The notes below the pieces were generated by a model, which worked only from the letters and a program-made list of their open reading frames with translations, was not told the origin of the DNA and did no database searches. Below are positions 1 to 12,296 of a stretch of DNA of 64,000 nt, one piece after another. The first letter of the stretch is position 1. Every line of letters starts with the position of its first letter. A program made the translations under genes and the position numbers. The stretch is taken from contig CM075851.1 in NCBI GenBank assembly GCA_037975125.1, positions 120,992,908 to 121,056,907 on the forward strand. Direction: 5' to 3'. Origin of the DNA: Latrodectus hesperus. Its lineage: Eukaryota > Arthropoda > Arachnida > Araneae > Theridiidae.

Positions 1-2359
1 ATGGTACCAGTACACGGGTATGTAAACAAGACTATTTATAATTCTGATTGTATTCGTTGATTAGATTAATTTCTCATTCACAATATTTGGCCACTCTACA
101 TGCTCTAAATGGATTAGGAGAACGAAAAATCGCAGAAATATCAGTTGAGGGATTTTGCGAAGAAAACAATACTGTTTACCAGCATTATGTATGTGTTAAA
201 ATATATATATTTTTAAAAATACTTTATTTTTCTTTAGGGATAAAATTACTAATTTTTACTTTATCTTTAGGGATGCTTCTTTCATGGATGAATATCATGT
301 TTTGGTAGTGAGGTTTTACATCCACAATAAAAATTTATCTATGTCAAGATTAAAAGAAAAGACTGAGGAAACATTATCTGTTCTCTCGGTTATGCAGTAG
401 TAGAGATGTGGAAACACGATTATATTCGTACGAGGATGGAAAATCCTCAGTTGCAAGAATTTCTTTTAAACCATTTTTTGACAGATAGATTAAATCGTAG
501 AGATTCTTTTTTTGGAAAGTGAACGAATGCTATAAAATTGCTTCATAAAGGACAAAATGATATGTGTGGATTTTACATCTTTATTATCCATGGATAAGAA
601 TTAATCTATGAATCTGCTAACTAAATATTTAATTTCTTTCTTAACTATATTATATTTATGTATTATAGGTGAGTAAATATTGTGTATACACCATTGACCA
701 GCCACAAATAATTACAAAATACTTTCAACCCATTCAAAATTACTTCGGAATAATACAGAGTAGAGTCCTATTTCCTCATGGTCTATACTTACCTGTTTTA
801 CCATATCGTAGCAGCAAAAAGCTGATGTTTCTGTTATGTAGGGTGTGTGTTGAAGCGCAGGAACAAAATCCTTGCATTCATTCTGATGATGAAAGAGCTC
901 TAGATACATGTGTTCCAGAAGAAATTAAATTAGTTGAGAAGAGGTTAAATTCTACATCATCACATATGTAAGCTCGTTTATTATACATTTTTGGAAAAGA
1001 TATTGGAATTACGTGCTTATATAAGATGTTCATTTTTTATTTTCAAGGTATGATGTCTGTCATTTTAGTCTACCAAACTTTTTAAATCTTACATAGATTT
1101 ATTTTCAAAGATAAAACAAGGAAGTAGTGGATGGGCTGTTGAATACGTAACTGAGGAATTGAAAATGGAATATATACGCTTGTATGAAGAACGGGAAGGA
1201 ATAGAGTTGGATCCATCCAATATTAAAAATTATAATAATAATAAAACCAGGACTCCGACAGTTATATGGTCTAATTAGCCCTCGTGTGCAAAAAATGACC
1301 GTTGAGCGACAAACAAACCAAACCGACAGTTATATGGAATAGTTTTTGTGGAAGGTAGCAATAATTCTTTATGATGTTAAACAATTTTTTTGTAATAATA
1401 AATGACTTAAAATATTAATGAATTTTCCTAGATGGGGAATGAATGTTTATACAAAAACCAATTGACGTATGTTCGTTTAGTATTTGACTTCAACAGAATC
1501 ATAGCAGATATGACAAAAACTGTAAGCTACACATGTATATAACTTTTAAATCAATCATTAAGAAAAAACTAAAATTTCTGTTTCTTTTTTATGCAACAAA
1601 GATTCATAAAATTATTTCATTTTTTTAAAGATAAATTTATCTTTCTTCACATAAAGGGGCTGCATTTCAATGGGATTTTAAGAAGAATTTTGCCAAACAA
1701 GATGCAACAACCAACTTTTTTGTCTTCTTTTACTACTGCTTGGGCTCGACTGAAGCTTTATGCTGAAATGAATAAAGTGGGGAAGAATGTTCTGTATCAT
1801 GATACAGATTCCATGATATAATGGTGTAAATGATCCACATTTAGATAACATTTTAGATGATTTTACTCATGAATTGGATGGTAATATTATTCTAATATTT
1901 GTACTTATGGTGAGTAGCAATTTTTTTGTACATAATTTTTTAACTATTTTTAATACTTTTACTTATTATTTATTATTTTAAAAAGTTATTTTTAAGAAAA
2001 AAAAATTTATTAAAATATTTTTGTTATGAAGTATCGGTGTTTTATTCATATTGCTTATATTTTTCTTCAGGTGGTCCAAAAAGTTAAGGTTATCAAACTG
2101 CATCTAGAAAATCGTGTAGTAAAGTCCGAGGGTTTTATTACAACTTTAACATTTCTCGACTATTTGGTTTTCTATCATTAGAAAATCTTGTGAGAAACAT
2201 GAGCAAAAGTCTGATCATTGTAAAAAGTAACTCATAAAAAATTACTAGAGATGTGAGGAAGAGAAAGGTAATCAATAGGGAGGGGAGGAAGCTTTATCGC
2301 ATTGTCTATGATAAGAAAAATATTCAACCGGATTTCACAGCTCTTTCCTATGAATTTGG
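1..2359 (+). pseudogene. Polinton/adintovirus-like type-B DNA polymerase, decayed, with intron-like gaps
   Basis: This is a relic of a protein-primed family-B DNA polymerase of the Polinton/Maverick and adintovirus group. Such an enzyme would replicate the linear element from a terminal protein. The 5' part lies left of the window. Recognisable blocks lie at about 108-188, 361-530, 669-960, 1048-1260, 1330-1520, 1700-1820 and 2080-2359. The palm-domain DTDS motif with its two catalytic aspartates is at about 1803-1815. One-base frameshifts and stops break the frame. The blocks are separated by GT...AG segments at 189-270, 968-1047, 1355-1431, 1522-1601 and 1910-2070, plus 594-668 whose GT has become AT. 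The conserved blocks continue directly across most of these segments. A MITE interrupts the 3' end. Family identity is secure; host-captured gene versus integrated element is open. Confidence 0.85.
1270..1322. repeat. 53-bp insert between 15-bp direct repeats inside the polymerase relic
   Basis: The 15-mer CCGACAGTTATATGG occurs at 1255-1269 and again at 1323-1337, flanking 53 bp of non-coding filler. The surrounding polymerase block continues only if one repeat copy and the filler are ignored. It resembles a small insertion with target duplication, or filler DNA from break repair. I do not recognise the filler. Confidence 0.5.
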
Positions 2360-2627
2360 GGCACCTGTGCCGAATTGCCGGTACCGTATAATCCAGGATG
2401 CCAAATTCTGAGGCTGGCGATTTTTCGGCGGATTTTCTTATGCATCTGGCAACCTCGTTTTTAGTATGTCATACATATGGAAACTTATAAGAGTTATGCA
2501 GAAAATTATATTTTGGTAACCCTAGTAATTGCGTCATCGCTCACGTCACGATATGTCATCTTGGCAACATTTTTTCATCACCAAAAAAATTCAAAATTTG
2601 AAGCGTGGATTATTCGGCACAGGTGCC
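2360..2627. mobile_element. MITE copy A, 268 bp, 8-bp target duplication
   Basis: The element starts with GGCACCTGTGCCGAA (2360-2374) and ends with its exact reverse complement (2613-2627). It is flanked by direct repeats GAATTTGG at 2352-2359 and 2628-2635. No transposase is encoded. Its core (2382-2612) is homologous to the reverse complement of 61540-61770 (copy B). An 8-bp duplication suggests mobilisation by a hAT-type transposase, which is inference. It interrupts the 3' end of the polymerase relic. Confidence 0.8.
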
Positions 2628-2756
2628 GAATTTGGAATTATGTATTTTTATATTTTTGTTATAAGTATTTAACTTCATATTTTTTTATGTGTTACATATA
2701 TGATGAAAAAAATTTATTCAGTAACTGAATGAATGAATAACTAATCGAAGATGTAA

Positions 2757-2799
2757 TGTGTGTGTGTGTGTGTGTGTTTGTTTGTGTTTGTGTTTGTTT
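2757..2799. repeat. GT-rich microsatellite
   Basis: A run of TG dinucleotides passing into TGTTTG units. A short CA run at about 4028-4041 and a GT run at about 18692-18710 are similar simple repeats. From 2800 to 3480 I see no coding remnant I can name. Confidence 0.85.
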
Positions 2800-3499
2800 A
2801 AACAAAAACATAGATAAATATATTCTTAGTTCAAATTTTAATCCAAGGATTTTTTCGAGCATAAGCTACAGGTTTTACAAGCTTATGATAATTTATTTAT
2901 ACAATCTTTTTTATTTACATCTAAATGTTCTGCATAACTTGATTCTTGAATGTTTAAAAATTCACTTCTTCATGCTGTGGCCACATTTTCTTGTTGCTTA
3001 AAAAATCATAAATGTGAGTAACAATGTTATTAATTGGAATGATACTGTTTTTATATATGATTTTTCCTTCAGGAATCCATTTTAAGGATTTTTTATTTGA
3101 GAAATTAAAAACCTTAAAATTTTCTTGTACCAAATCAGGGTTGCAGTGACATCTGTTTCTTCTAAATCATTCAATTCTTTCTCTATTGGAAATTGCAATT
3201 TTGTCTGGTAACTCTTCTTCTGAGGACTTTTCTGGGATTACATGATTACCTTCTGATGGCTTTATTCTCGCAAATTTTTCCTTTATTTTCGCAAATTTGT
3301 AATAGCAAAAAATTTTTAAAAAATATTTGGAAGCTATTTTTGTAAATATATTTAAGGATTGAATGTTTTAAAATAAATAAATGACACACACATATTTATT
3401 TCAACACATTACTTTTATTACAGTAATTTTTTATTTTATTTTTTAAAAATTATTTTTATAGCGTATTTTTTCTTGATAAACTGAAACATTTGAAAATCA

Positions 3500-3902
3500 T
3501 TGTTTTTATTTACAGATAATTTTTGAACGATAGAATGCATAAAAATTCCTTGACAACACTCGAAAATAAAGTAAATACAATATGCTCCTCTTGCTTTAAA
3601 AGTAATACTTTTGAATGTAACAGAATTCTATGAAACATTTAAGTTCTGCGATACATAATCCCTATAACTTTTTCCATACACATTTGGTGACTGTCCATTT
3701 GAATACCAAAATTCCAAGTTGTTCCCATCATCCACAAACAGATTTGTCCAATGAGACCCTGGTTGAAATGAGTCATCTTGATTTACTATAATAGCTGATC
3801 GTTCAGAAAGATATGGAATGTTATCTGATGAAATACTCCTTGAAATATTGGTGTTGTAATCTTATCATGAGATAGGTTTTTAAATATTTGATAACTATTC
3901 AT
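3500..3902 (-). pseudogene. Adenovirus-type cysteine protease of Polinton/adintovirus relic
   Basis: On the minus strand, translation from an ATG at 3902 gives an adenain-like maturation protease of the kind found in Polintons, adintoviruses and adenoviruses. In that family it processes virion precursors. The N-terminal part and the active-site His-Trp region (near 3750) are recognisable, as is the C-terminal block that normally carries the nucleophilic Cys followed by Gly (near 3590). At the Cys position the codon reads Arg, so the copy would be inactive. A one-base frameshift near 3800 and a stop near 3630 also break it. It lies directly downstream of the structural-protein relic on the same strand and converges with the polymerase, a layout consistent with a single ancestral element. 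Confidence 0.75.
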
Positions 3903-3914
3903 TTTTTTAAAAAT

Positions 3915-5183
3915 TTCCAAATTCAAACAACATGTGTTTCTGGATTTATTAATTTCAATTAAATTTTCAAATTTAGAAAATACATTAATTCTTATAGTTT
4001 GTTGTATAGCCTAACTAGATTTTATCTCCACACACACACACAAATTATTATCCGTGATAAGGTTTAGATATTCTCCGTCACACAGATTGAAAGGTAAATC
4101 ATATGCGTATAAAGTGTTACCCATTTTATTTCTTGATATAGAAATAAACCTTGGTCTTGCCTTAGTTTTTCTGTACATAAAGAAGGTCTTTCACAGGCTT
4201 GTATAAAGTTATTTTTATCAAAATCTGGTTGGAGTGAATTATGAGGCATTGGCTGTCCATCAACATAAATTCCTTTGAAATTCAAATTAAAAATGTTGAA
4301 AGTCATTTGGAGATTTCTTTAAAGACCTATTAAAGGCTTCATTACCAACACATCCTATGATAGTTCTTAAAAGCATTTGTTCTGTAAACACGGCATCTTG
4401 AACAAAGGACATGGTACCTTTTGGAACAGAATATACTTTATTTAATACTCGATTGATGGGATATTTTGTTGTTTTCGATTGTAAAGCTTTATCATGTTCT
4501 AATATAATTCCAGGACTTACACGAGCTTTTCACATGAATCGAGAAATGTGCTCCAAAACTACTTTAAATCCTTCACTATCTATTAAATACATTTCTTTGT
4601 TACTCCGAATGAGTTTGATTTTTAGGTTCATCAAATTTAGTCTGTCTATTATGGAAGTCTTTCTTATGAAAAAAAGCACTATGAATACCACAGATCATAT
4701 CCACAATAGCACTGTCTTTAAAAAAGATGTTCTTTTGTTGAATCAACCATCCGAGTCTTTGTAAAACAATTTATTTGTAAGCTAGGATGTTTTACTGTCA
4801 TGCCCGTGATTTAGCAATGTTTCCATATAGGATCGATGAAAGTAAGTAACATTAGAATCTGATACAATGTGATCATTCAATGTAACATCTACTAGCGAAA
4901 ACGGAGAATGTAGAAACAAGTTTACGGGTCCTATGTTGTCATCTTTTCCAATGGGTAATTTTTTTTAGTTATTTTGACTTTTACATAAAGTTTGGCTGAG
5001 ATCTAAGTATTCTTCACTAGACCCACTTACATAAAATTCGACTAGTCCTTCATCAAAAACATTAGACAATGGATGAAATTCTACTCATTGTCCACTATGA
5101 AGAACAGTTTGAGTACTAGATAAGTGAAAAAGCTCCAGCTCTGATTTACATATCCAGGCGAGTCTTTTAAAAAGAAATGACAT
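3915..5183 (-). pseudogene. Polinton/adintovirus structural-protein-like relic (F54H12.2-like family)
   Basis: The minus strand from an ATG at about 5183 down to about 3915 encodes a decayed member of the family often annotated as uncharacterized protein F54H12.2-like. This family is widespread in metazoan Maverick/Polinton elements and is regarded as a virion structural component; I cannot say which capsid role. Recognisable stretches lie at about 5040-5183, 4800-4960, 4290-4560 and 4020-4306, in changing frames with several stops. No intron-like gaps are obvious here, unlike the polymerase. It is followed after about 12 bp by the protease relic on the same strand. Confidence 0.7.
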
Positions 5184-7580
5184 CACGACTCAAAAATATC
5201 ACGTCATTTCACTTAAATCTTAAGCCTTGCTTATGCCAAAATTAAAAAAAACTTTTTTAATTCATTTTTTATTATATTTTTTCTTAGTCTAACCTTCAAT
5301 AAATTTGTAGACTGTCTTTAGTTTACATCTTCGATAGGAAGACTGCAACTTTTATAAGATTTATACAATCAGTAATTTTTCAGTTGATCATCAATATCTT
5401 GACCATAATAACCAGAAATAATTTGTCACTTTGTAATGGATAGCTGAAGAGAGAATGGATAGCATTTAAACATCCAGAATCTGACTAAGGCAGGGACATA
5501 TGAAGCAGTTGCCCCCATATCAAAAGGGACCCATGTCAATAGAAAGTTTATTTTACGTCATCAATCGAAGTTTTTGCCCGGGTCCCAATTAGACTAAATC
5601 GGACTAAGACGGGGATCATCACAAATACTTTGTCTTTCAAGAAGACTTTTAATTAATAATTGATATACTTAAGTGTCACAAAGACGAAATGAAGATAAGT
5701 GGCATAATTCTCAAGCACTTATACCAGAAAATATATATAAGCAGAAACGTGTTACCATTTAAGCCACAAAGAACCCAATTAGATATAATTATAAGCAATT
5801 AAAAATAATATGGCGAATTCTAGAAATTTTAACATAACACTGTGAACAACAATATGAAAACAGATTATAACCAAAACTTGATTTATTAATTTCCCTTAAG
5901 TTATGAAAATTTCCCCATTATTTAAGATTGCTATAAAACTCTTCAATGAATGTTATAGCGGGACCGCACTCAATGCTTTCCTGGATCTAATACATGGAAA
6001 GAGGGAAAATGCATATAAAGATAACTTGACATTAAACAAAATAAATTATGTAGTGCTGCCCTCTATTAGACAAAAGTGCGACAATTAAATCAAACAGGAA
6101 AGTAACGAATACATTTCATGTAAAATTATATAGTTAAAAATGTAATCGCGTTAAAATAGTTGATTTCTAAATATGACATTAAAATTTAACGGAAAAAATT
6201 TATTAAATATAATGAGAAATTATTCACACAAATTGAAAATAATATTTATTTACATTTATAATTCGTATATTCAGACAGGGAAACATATCCACTTTCATAA
6301 TTATAAACATAAACAACGCGTTTTTATAATTAAGAGAAATTGTTCTTGTATATTTCATAGAATGAATATTGACAGAAAAATTTTTGATGACAGAAATATC
6401 ACATGATCCTAAATTTTTACTGTTAATTTCATTAAAATTTCCAAATTTATGGTGCGTTTCCAAACAGTAAATTATGGAATAATGTTTTTAAAATTGAATT
6501 TTATTTATATTTATGTATTAATTTTATCACCAAAAAATAAATTTTGTGAATCATCAATCTCTTTCTATATTTTTCGGTATTACTTTTTAGATTAAGGGTT
6601 TTTAACTTTACTACTTTTTTATAGTAGAAAGATATTATATTACAAGTTACTTCAAATTCCATGAAATACGTTCCTTAGGGATTTTAAAGAATTTGTTTTA
6701 AATCAAATAAAAATTAATGCATGACAAATTCCAGAATTTATAAAAACACTCACAGATATACTTAAATATCTATGGATTTTTTATAAGAATAAAATACTAA
6801 ATAAATAACTACATCGAAAATGAACAAAAATAAAATATTTCTGGTTTTAAACAAATTATGGAAATTAGTTGAATATTTTTTCGTTATAAAAAAGAACATT
6901 GCAGATCGAACTGATTATTCGAAATATTTATTCTCATATGAGTGTATAGCACCTGGGTGTGGTCAGTACCTTTAAGATCGCGTGAGTTGTTTTCTCAAAA
7001 TCCAAGAATTGATCATGTAGCATTTACTTAATGGCATTGGATTATTTTATGAATATTTAATTCAGAATTCTATGTATTCTAATGAGTTAAATAAATATTC
7101 TGATGAATATTTAATTTATTTTATGAATATTCAAAAAAAAAAAAGTGAAAGTAGAAAAATATAAATAATTAATTGAAATTAAAAAAAAATAAATATATAT
7201 ATATAAGCAAAATAGTTTCAAAGATAAATAGGCTAATTAAATAAGTCATATTTCATTAATTTACACTTGAAATTAAGCGTTTCAGCATTCAAATAATATT
7301 CATTTAATTCAGCTTAGTTCATTTCGTTCTCGGTCGATTTTTATAAACATTTAATTTTTCATCAAAGCGGAATTGATTTCTTGTTTTGGATGCGTTATAA
7401 ATGATATACGGTAAATTCCATAACACCTCTGCCATATATTTCTTACGTGCTTTCATATTAAATTCATGTATAGTTGAGAATTTCTTGAACAATAATAATG
7501 ATTTCTGCAGTGATTAGTAATAAATAGAGTAAATAGGTATCAGTATAGTAAATGCTTTTCAAATTACTTTTATACTTAAA
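5184..7580. other. AT-rich stretch without recognisable gene
   Basis: I see no convincing coding region. Open frames up to 79 codons (for example 5903-6088 and 6224-6463) have low-complexity composition and no motif. Two related stretches, about 5477-5500 and 5594-5617, share an imperfect motif with CTAAG and GGGA inside, suggesting an old repeat. No Polinton integrase or packaging ATPase was recognised here. Confidence 0.6.
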
Positions 7581-7582
7581 TA

Positions 7583-9105
7583 CACTTACTTCAAAAAATT
7601 AAAGACGAAGATATAAAATGTGCAAAAAAAAAAAAAAAAAAAAACTACAAATACTGCTTTGATTGGCACCAAATTCGGCTGGAAAGTAGCATTTATATTT
7701 ATGCATAAAATAAAATCAATAGTTATATACAGAAATGAAAATATTAAATTTTTGTACGTTATCAGATAATGACATACTGGAGATTTAAACAGAATTATGT
7801 ATAAAGTGAAAATAAACAACATAAAATGAAAAAAAGGACATTAATAGGGTATGTGATCCCCCCTCATCTGTATACAAAGTTTACACCTTGTGACTATGCT
7901 TTTAATTAAGTGGTCAACTACCGTAGAATTAAGCAATAGCCATTCTTCTTGTAGAGCAGTTTCCCTCTTAATAAGAGTGGCAGGTGTTGGGAAACGTAAA
8001 GATACAGCACAGCCAAGAGCGTCCCAAAGATTTTCAATGGAATTAAGGTCGAGCGAATATGCTGGTCATCGATTCATTGACGATGACAGCTCTATTATTT
8101 AGACGTGCGTTATCTCCATTAAAACAAAATTAGGGCCAACTTCTGCAGCGTACAATCTCAGAATGGGTTCTAGGACTTCATCTCGATCACAGAACCACGT
8201 TTAAAAATGTGCTGGTCGCTGCGGTATCCTAATGAAATCCCTGCCCACACCATAATGCTTTCGCCTCGGAATGCGTGATGTTCGGTGATGTTTTGGGGCT
8301 GATTCCGTGTTCATTGTTTACGCCATATCCTTATACGCTTGTCATCTGGCTCCAAAGCAAATTTTGCCTCATCAGTAAACATGACATTGCCCCAGTCAGA
8401 CACAGTCCAATTGACATGTTCCGGGCACTACTTTAATCGCGCCCCTCTTTATTGGACGGATAAACAAACACAAACTCGAGGTACCCGGACGTACAGTCCA
8501 CTCATATATAATCTTCGGAGTACAGTAGCTGCAGATATAACTTTACCAATGGACGCTGTAACCATAGATGTCACAAGTGTGGAGGTCGCTCTGCGATTCC
8601 ACTTGGCTAAAATCGCAATATATCGATCTTCCGCGTAGTTTGTAACCCTTGGGTGACCGGCTACTGGCCTTCGGACAACTGTCTGTGTGGTTTGGAATTC
8701 TTTTCATAAACGTTAAATTTCATAATGATGAACGCCGAAGAAAAGAGCAACATCTGAGATCGACTGTCCTGCTTCAATGCGCCTCAAATCACGCCAGCGC
8801 TTAGAATCTTCCACTCGTCTTCTGGAAGTCATAGAAACACGTATGTCTTGAAAACAAATTGTACGAAAGTTTTAAACACCTTCGTCTATCAGCACTTACA
8901 ATCAACTTATGTCACCCTTGATAAAACTGGTATCTTATAAGACTACCCTTTTTGCATATTTCTTGACATGAAAGCGCGATTGGCTGTTACCTAACATATT
9001 TGCATACTTCCATCTACCTCTGCAGCGATTTGCACCCTCTTCAATTCGGATTGGCTTCCGGAAATTAGCATTTTCCTCTCCGTGCTTAATTTTTTGAAGT
9101 GAGTG
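7583..9105. mobile_element. Tc1-like transposon, 1.52 kb, TA target duplication
   Basis: The left end begins CACTTACTTCAAAAAATTAA at 7583. The right end, read inward on the minus strand from 9105, begins CACTCACTTCAAAAAATTAA. Similarity continues inward for about 40 bp. Both ends abut a TA dinucleotide (7581-7582 and 9106-9107), the standard Tc1/mariner target. The element carries one minus-strand transposase pseudogene. A poly-A tract (about 7623-7643) lies just inside the left end. Confidence 0.9.
7841..8832 (-). pseudogene. Tc1-family DDE transposase, broken
   Basis: The reading runs from an ATG at 8832 to a TAA at 7841-7843, about 330 codons, the usual Tc1 length. The N-terminal helix-turn-helix region begins MTSRRRVEDSKRW. 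The first catalytic Asp is in FTDEAKF (about 8368-8385), the second in a DNAR block near 8110, and the catalytic Glu in an NSIEN block near 8045. Stops near 8695, 8445 and 8315 and at least two frameshifts near 8170 and 8065 inactivate it. It is flanked by matching inverted repeats, so the element is structurally whole but not coding. Confidence 0.9.
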
Positions 9106-9229
9106 TATTTTGATTATCTGCAACAAAACTAATCCAAACTTTATACCCGTTTATTATGATTAATCACAAATATATTTATTATTATTTAATTTGGAGACAC
9201 TAAGGGTATCAGGGACTTTTCTGGGCTGA

Positions 9230-9960
9230 AAACATCTGTACGAATCCAGTGGATTCCATCACATGTTGGGGTACTTGGTAACAAGATAACGAATGTACTG
9301 TGGCAACACAGCAATTCCCTTGAAATTTCGTGTTGGCTGAATGACAATTGGACTGGACTACCAAGAAGTGGAGATATGTAAATAAGCTGATGTCAAATGT
9401 TGGGTGTATTTTCTTTTTGATGTGACTTATATATACTTGAGTAACGTCACAATATTTACTAGTTAATGTTTAAATAAGTATTTTAAAGGCAAACTCCTGC
9501 GTGTTGTAATGTTGTATTGAAGTAATTATTAGTAAAACATGTACAATAGCAACTCACCAAGAACGGTTATGATCTTCCGAGAAATAATTTAAATGCCTTA
9601 CTTCCTCTGAAATTCGCTTATTAAACAGGCAGCAATTGCTCTCTGTATGGCGTTTCCCTCCGTTTCACCATTGATATGCTGTCAACAGTCCTGGTTTGTC
9701 AGTATCATGCAGTAACTCTCGGCCTCTTCAATCGACCATGATGAGATTTAGATTCGGCCACACAAAATGTTTGAGGATCTTGAATGGAGATACGATTTTC
9801 TTTCCTTGTTCATGTTTCCTCTCTGCCAGTCCTGCTCACCTACTTATTTTAATTAACTGTCTAATGTAAAATTAGCTGTCTTGAAGACAGCTGTGGGATG
9901 AGCAGGATCTTATCAATGAGGATGTGACGCGTCGTGACCTGGTATAGACTTTCCTACACC
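9230..9960 (+). pseudogene. LINE (Jockey/I-type) RNase H and C-terminal tail fragment
   Basis: At 9238-9303 the plus strand encodes an RNase H block with WIPSHVG, typical of the C-terminal RNase H of Jockey/I-clade LINE ORF2. At about 9726-9870 a second block carries RFGHTKC and later ASPAH, matching the region after RNase H in these LINEs. Roughly 420 bp of unrelated or decayed DNA separates the two blocks, and the rest of ORF2 is absent. This is a dead 3' fragment. Confidence 0.65.
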
Positions 9961-10099
9961 AGAGGGATAAAAAACAAGAGGAGTTTTTTACTCTGATTTT
10001 TTTATTATTTTCAGTAATACGATTATTTCCAATGCAACTTTCATTAAGTGTGATCCCAGGGTATTTTACTTCATTGCTTTAAATTATTTACTTTATTAA

Positions 10100-10225
10100 A
10101 AGCATGGTATTTTCAAACTTATTAATTTTTCTTATGAAGAGAATTGCTTGCATTCTTCTAAATTTAATATTTCATTTCCTCAGCCATGTTTCAACCCCAT
10201 AAAATATCTTGGCCGTATATAGGCT
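10100..10225 (-). pseudogene. Short LINE 3' fragment (possible)
   Basis: The minus strand reads YGVETW followed by KFRRMQ, resembling the ETWT...LR[RK] region at the end of RTE-like LINE ORF2, as seen better at 11646-12283. Only about 35 codons are visible. Confidence 0.35.
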
Positions 10226-11632
10226 AATCGCGGAAGTACCTCGGCCCATTACTGGTGGCCAAAATTAGGTCAATCTAGGATGGTCTACATTTCATTATAT
10301 AGGACCAATGTGTTTTGCCAAGATAGGTCTAATCTTGTAGACCCTTATAAGTTTGTCTAGAATTTGTTGTTCATATATTGATAACGAAGGATCTTATTTT
10401 GAATTGTTAAATTAAAAACAAGCTATTTTACATTATTCCAATACATACATATTTCATTTTTTCCCCACTTACATCTCTGTATTTGTTGCATCTTGTGTAA
10501 ATATAGTATCATGATTGAAATTTACTCTTTTGCATTTTGTTTTAAAAAGTTTTAAAAGTGACAAATTTGTTATTTTTAGCAAGACTTAAAACAATTTACT
10601 AAAATTTTAAATTATTGCTTTATGATGGAAATCACATTATGTTAACTTAAAATTATCACTAATTATAACATATGCATATGCAAAGGAAAAGATAGGAAAT
10701 AAAATAAGTGCCCGACATAAACATTATAGATTACTCAGAAATTTTTTAAATATATTTTGACTTGTTGGTTGCTTAAAAGTGGGCATAAATATTAAATGTG
10801 ATGGATCTAGAATAATTTTTCATAGGCTGCACAATGCTTAGACTCAGAGTTCATTTATTTTGTCATTAACGTAAAATTATAGAAAAAAATTTTTTTAGTT
10901 GAAAACATTAAGAAAATATTACTTTAAAATATTGTGATTATACAAATGCAAAATTATCATTAATTGAAATATCGTTAAATCTTTGTGAAAAATCATTAAT
11001 TTCTAAGTAAATTATATTAATATATTTTGAAGCACAGAATACTGGCACTCATACTGGATTGGAAATATTTTATTCAATTTGGAAAAGGAATAATTTTTAC
11101 AAAGGCTGTTAATTTCTGCTGAATATGTTAATCAAGCCACTCCAATGTTTGCTGATCACTCTTTCAATAGAACTAATAATTATAACACATGACTGATATT
11201 TCTAAATTTTTATAGTTATTTTGAATATTTCAGAGTAATTTATGAATCAAAATAAAATTTAATACCAAAGTTAGTGACAATTTGAATGCTGAGTAAGTTT
11301 TGTTAATTTCTAATTCGTTATTAAAGAGAAGTTCATAATTGCAAGCTAAAATCTGATTCCGTTAACATATTAACTATTTTTTTGCCTCACATGAGAGTAA
11401 CAGCTAACATATTTTTCATATTAGATTACTTGGATTCTAATTATAGGCATATCTGTAAATGCATAAGAAATCAAAAATAATAAAACCATATTTTAAAATA
11501 TTATTTCTCTCCTGACACAAATGAAAATAATGTTGTACTAAATGTAATAAATGTGAGAATTCTAAGAAAATAACATTTTAAAGGATTACTTAAAGTGATA
11601 TGTGAAATATAATACTCTTCCTACAGAATCAT
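10226..11632. other. AT-rich stretch, nothing recognised
   Basis: No coding frame, RNA gene or clear repeat structure was seen. The base composition is strongly AT. Confidence 0.6.
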
Positions 11633-11645
11633 TAAAACTTAAGTA

Positions 11646-12283
11646 TCATCATCAGCATTGGCACGACAGCCCTTTGTGGGCCTTGGCCTTCTTCAGAAGT
11701 CTCTGCCATCTCGTCCCTTTTCTAGAAATCGACCTCCAATTCTTGACTTAAAGTATGTTGAAGTCTTCTTCCAGGCAGTCCTTCCATCTCTTTTTGGGTC
11801 TTCCTCTTGATCTACTACAGAAAGGGGTGGTGTTGAAGACCTTTATTGGTGTTCTCTCCGTACTCATTCTTATGAGTTGGCTTGCCCATCTCATTCTAGA
11901 TAGTTTTATTGATTTAATGATGTCTTCTTCTCCATAGATTTTGTACAGTTCAAAGTTATACCTTTTTCGCCAGGTGTTATTTTCCAGCACAGCACCAAAA
12001 ATAGTTCTTAGGACCTTTCTCTCAAAAATCGCCAATGTTTTCTCTTCCTTCATTATCAAGGTCCATGTCTCTGAGGCGTAGGTTAGAACTGGTTTAATCA
12101 ATGTCTTGTATAAAATTATTTTTGTCCTTCCCCTGATTAGGTGAGATTTCAAAAGAGGTCTTAGACCAAAGAAACAACGGTTTGCGGCAATGATCCTCTT
12201 TCTGATTTCAGGAGCGATGCCATTTTGGTAGACAATCTCCGAGCCCAAATAGCTGAAGTTTCTCACAGACTGAAACTTAAATG
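11646..12283 (-). mobile_element. 5'-truncated RTE-like LINE 3' end with 13-bp target duplication
   Basis: The minus strand encodes the C-terminal about 200 residues of a LINE reverse transcriptase ORF, with YASETWT and GRPKKRWKDCLEEDF as landmarks. It ends in a short TGATGATGAT-type tail, as RTE-clade elements do. The sequence TAAAACTTAAGTA flanks it at 11633-11645 and 12284-12296. A close relative lies in opposite orientation at 19089-19589. The frame is open over 12283-11748 and then shifts by one base near 11755. Confidence 0.9.
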
Positions 12284-12296
12284 TAAAACTTAAGTA

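Noticed and set aside
7586..7822. Minus-strand frame of 78 codons, hydrophobic with a phenylalanine run
   Set aside because: The phenylalanine run comes from the poly-A tract at 7623-7643. The frame lies across the Tc1 left end and is not a gene.
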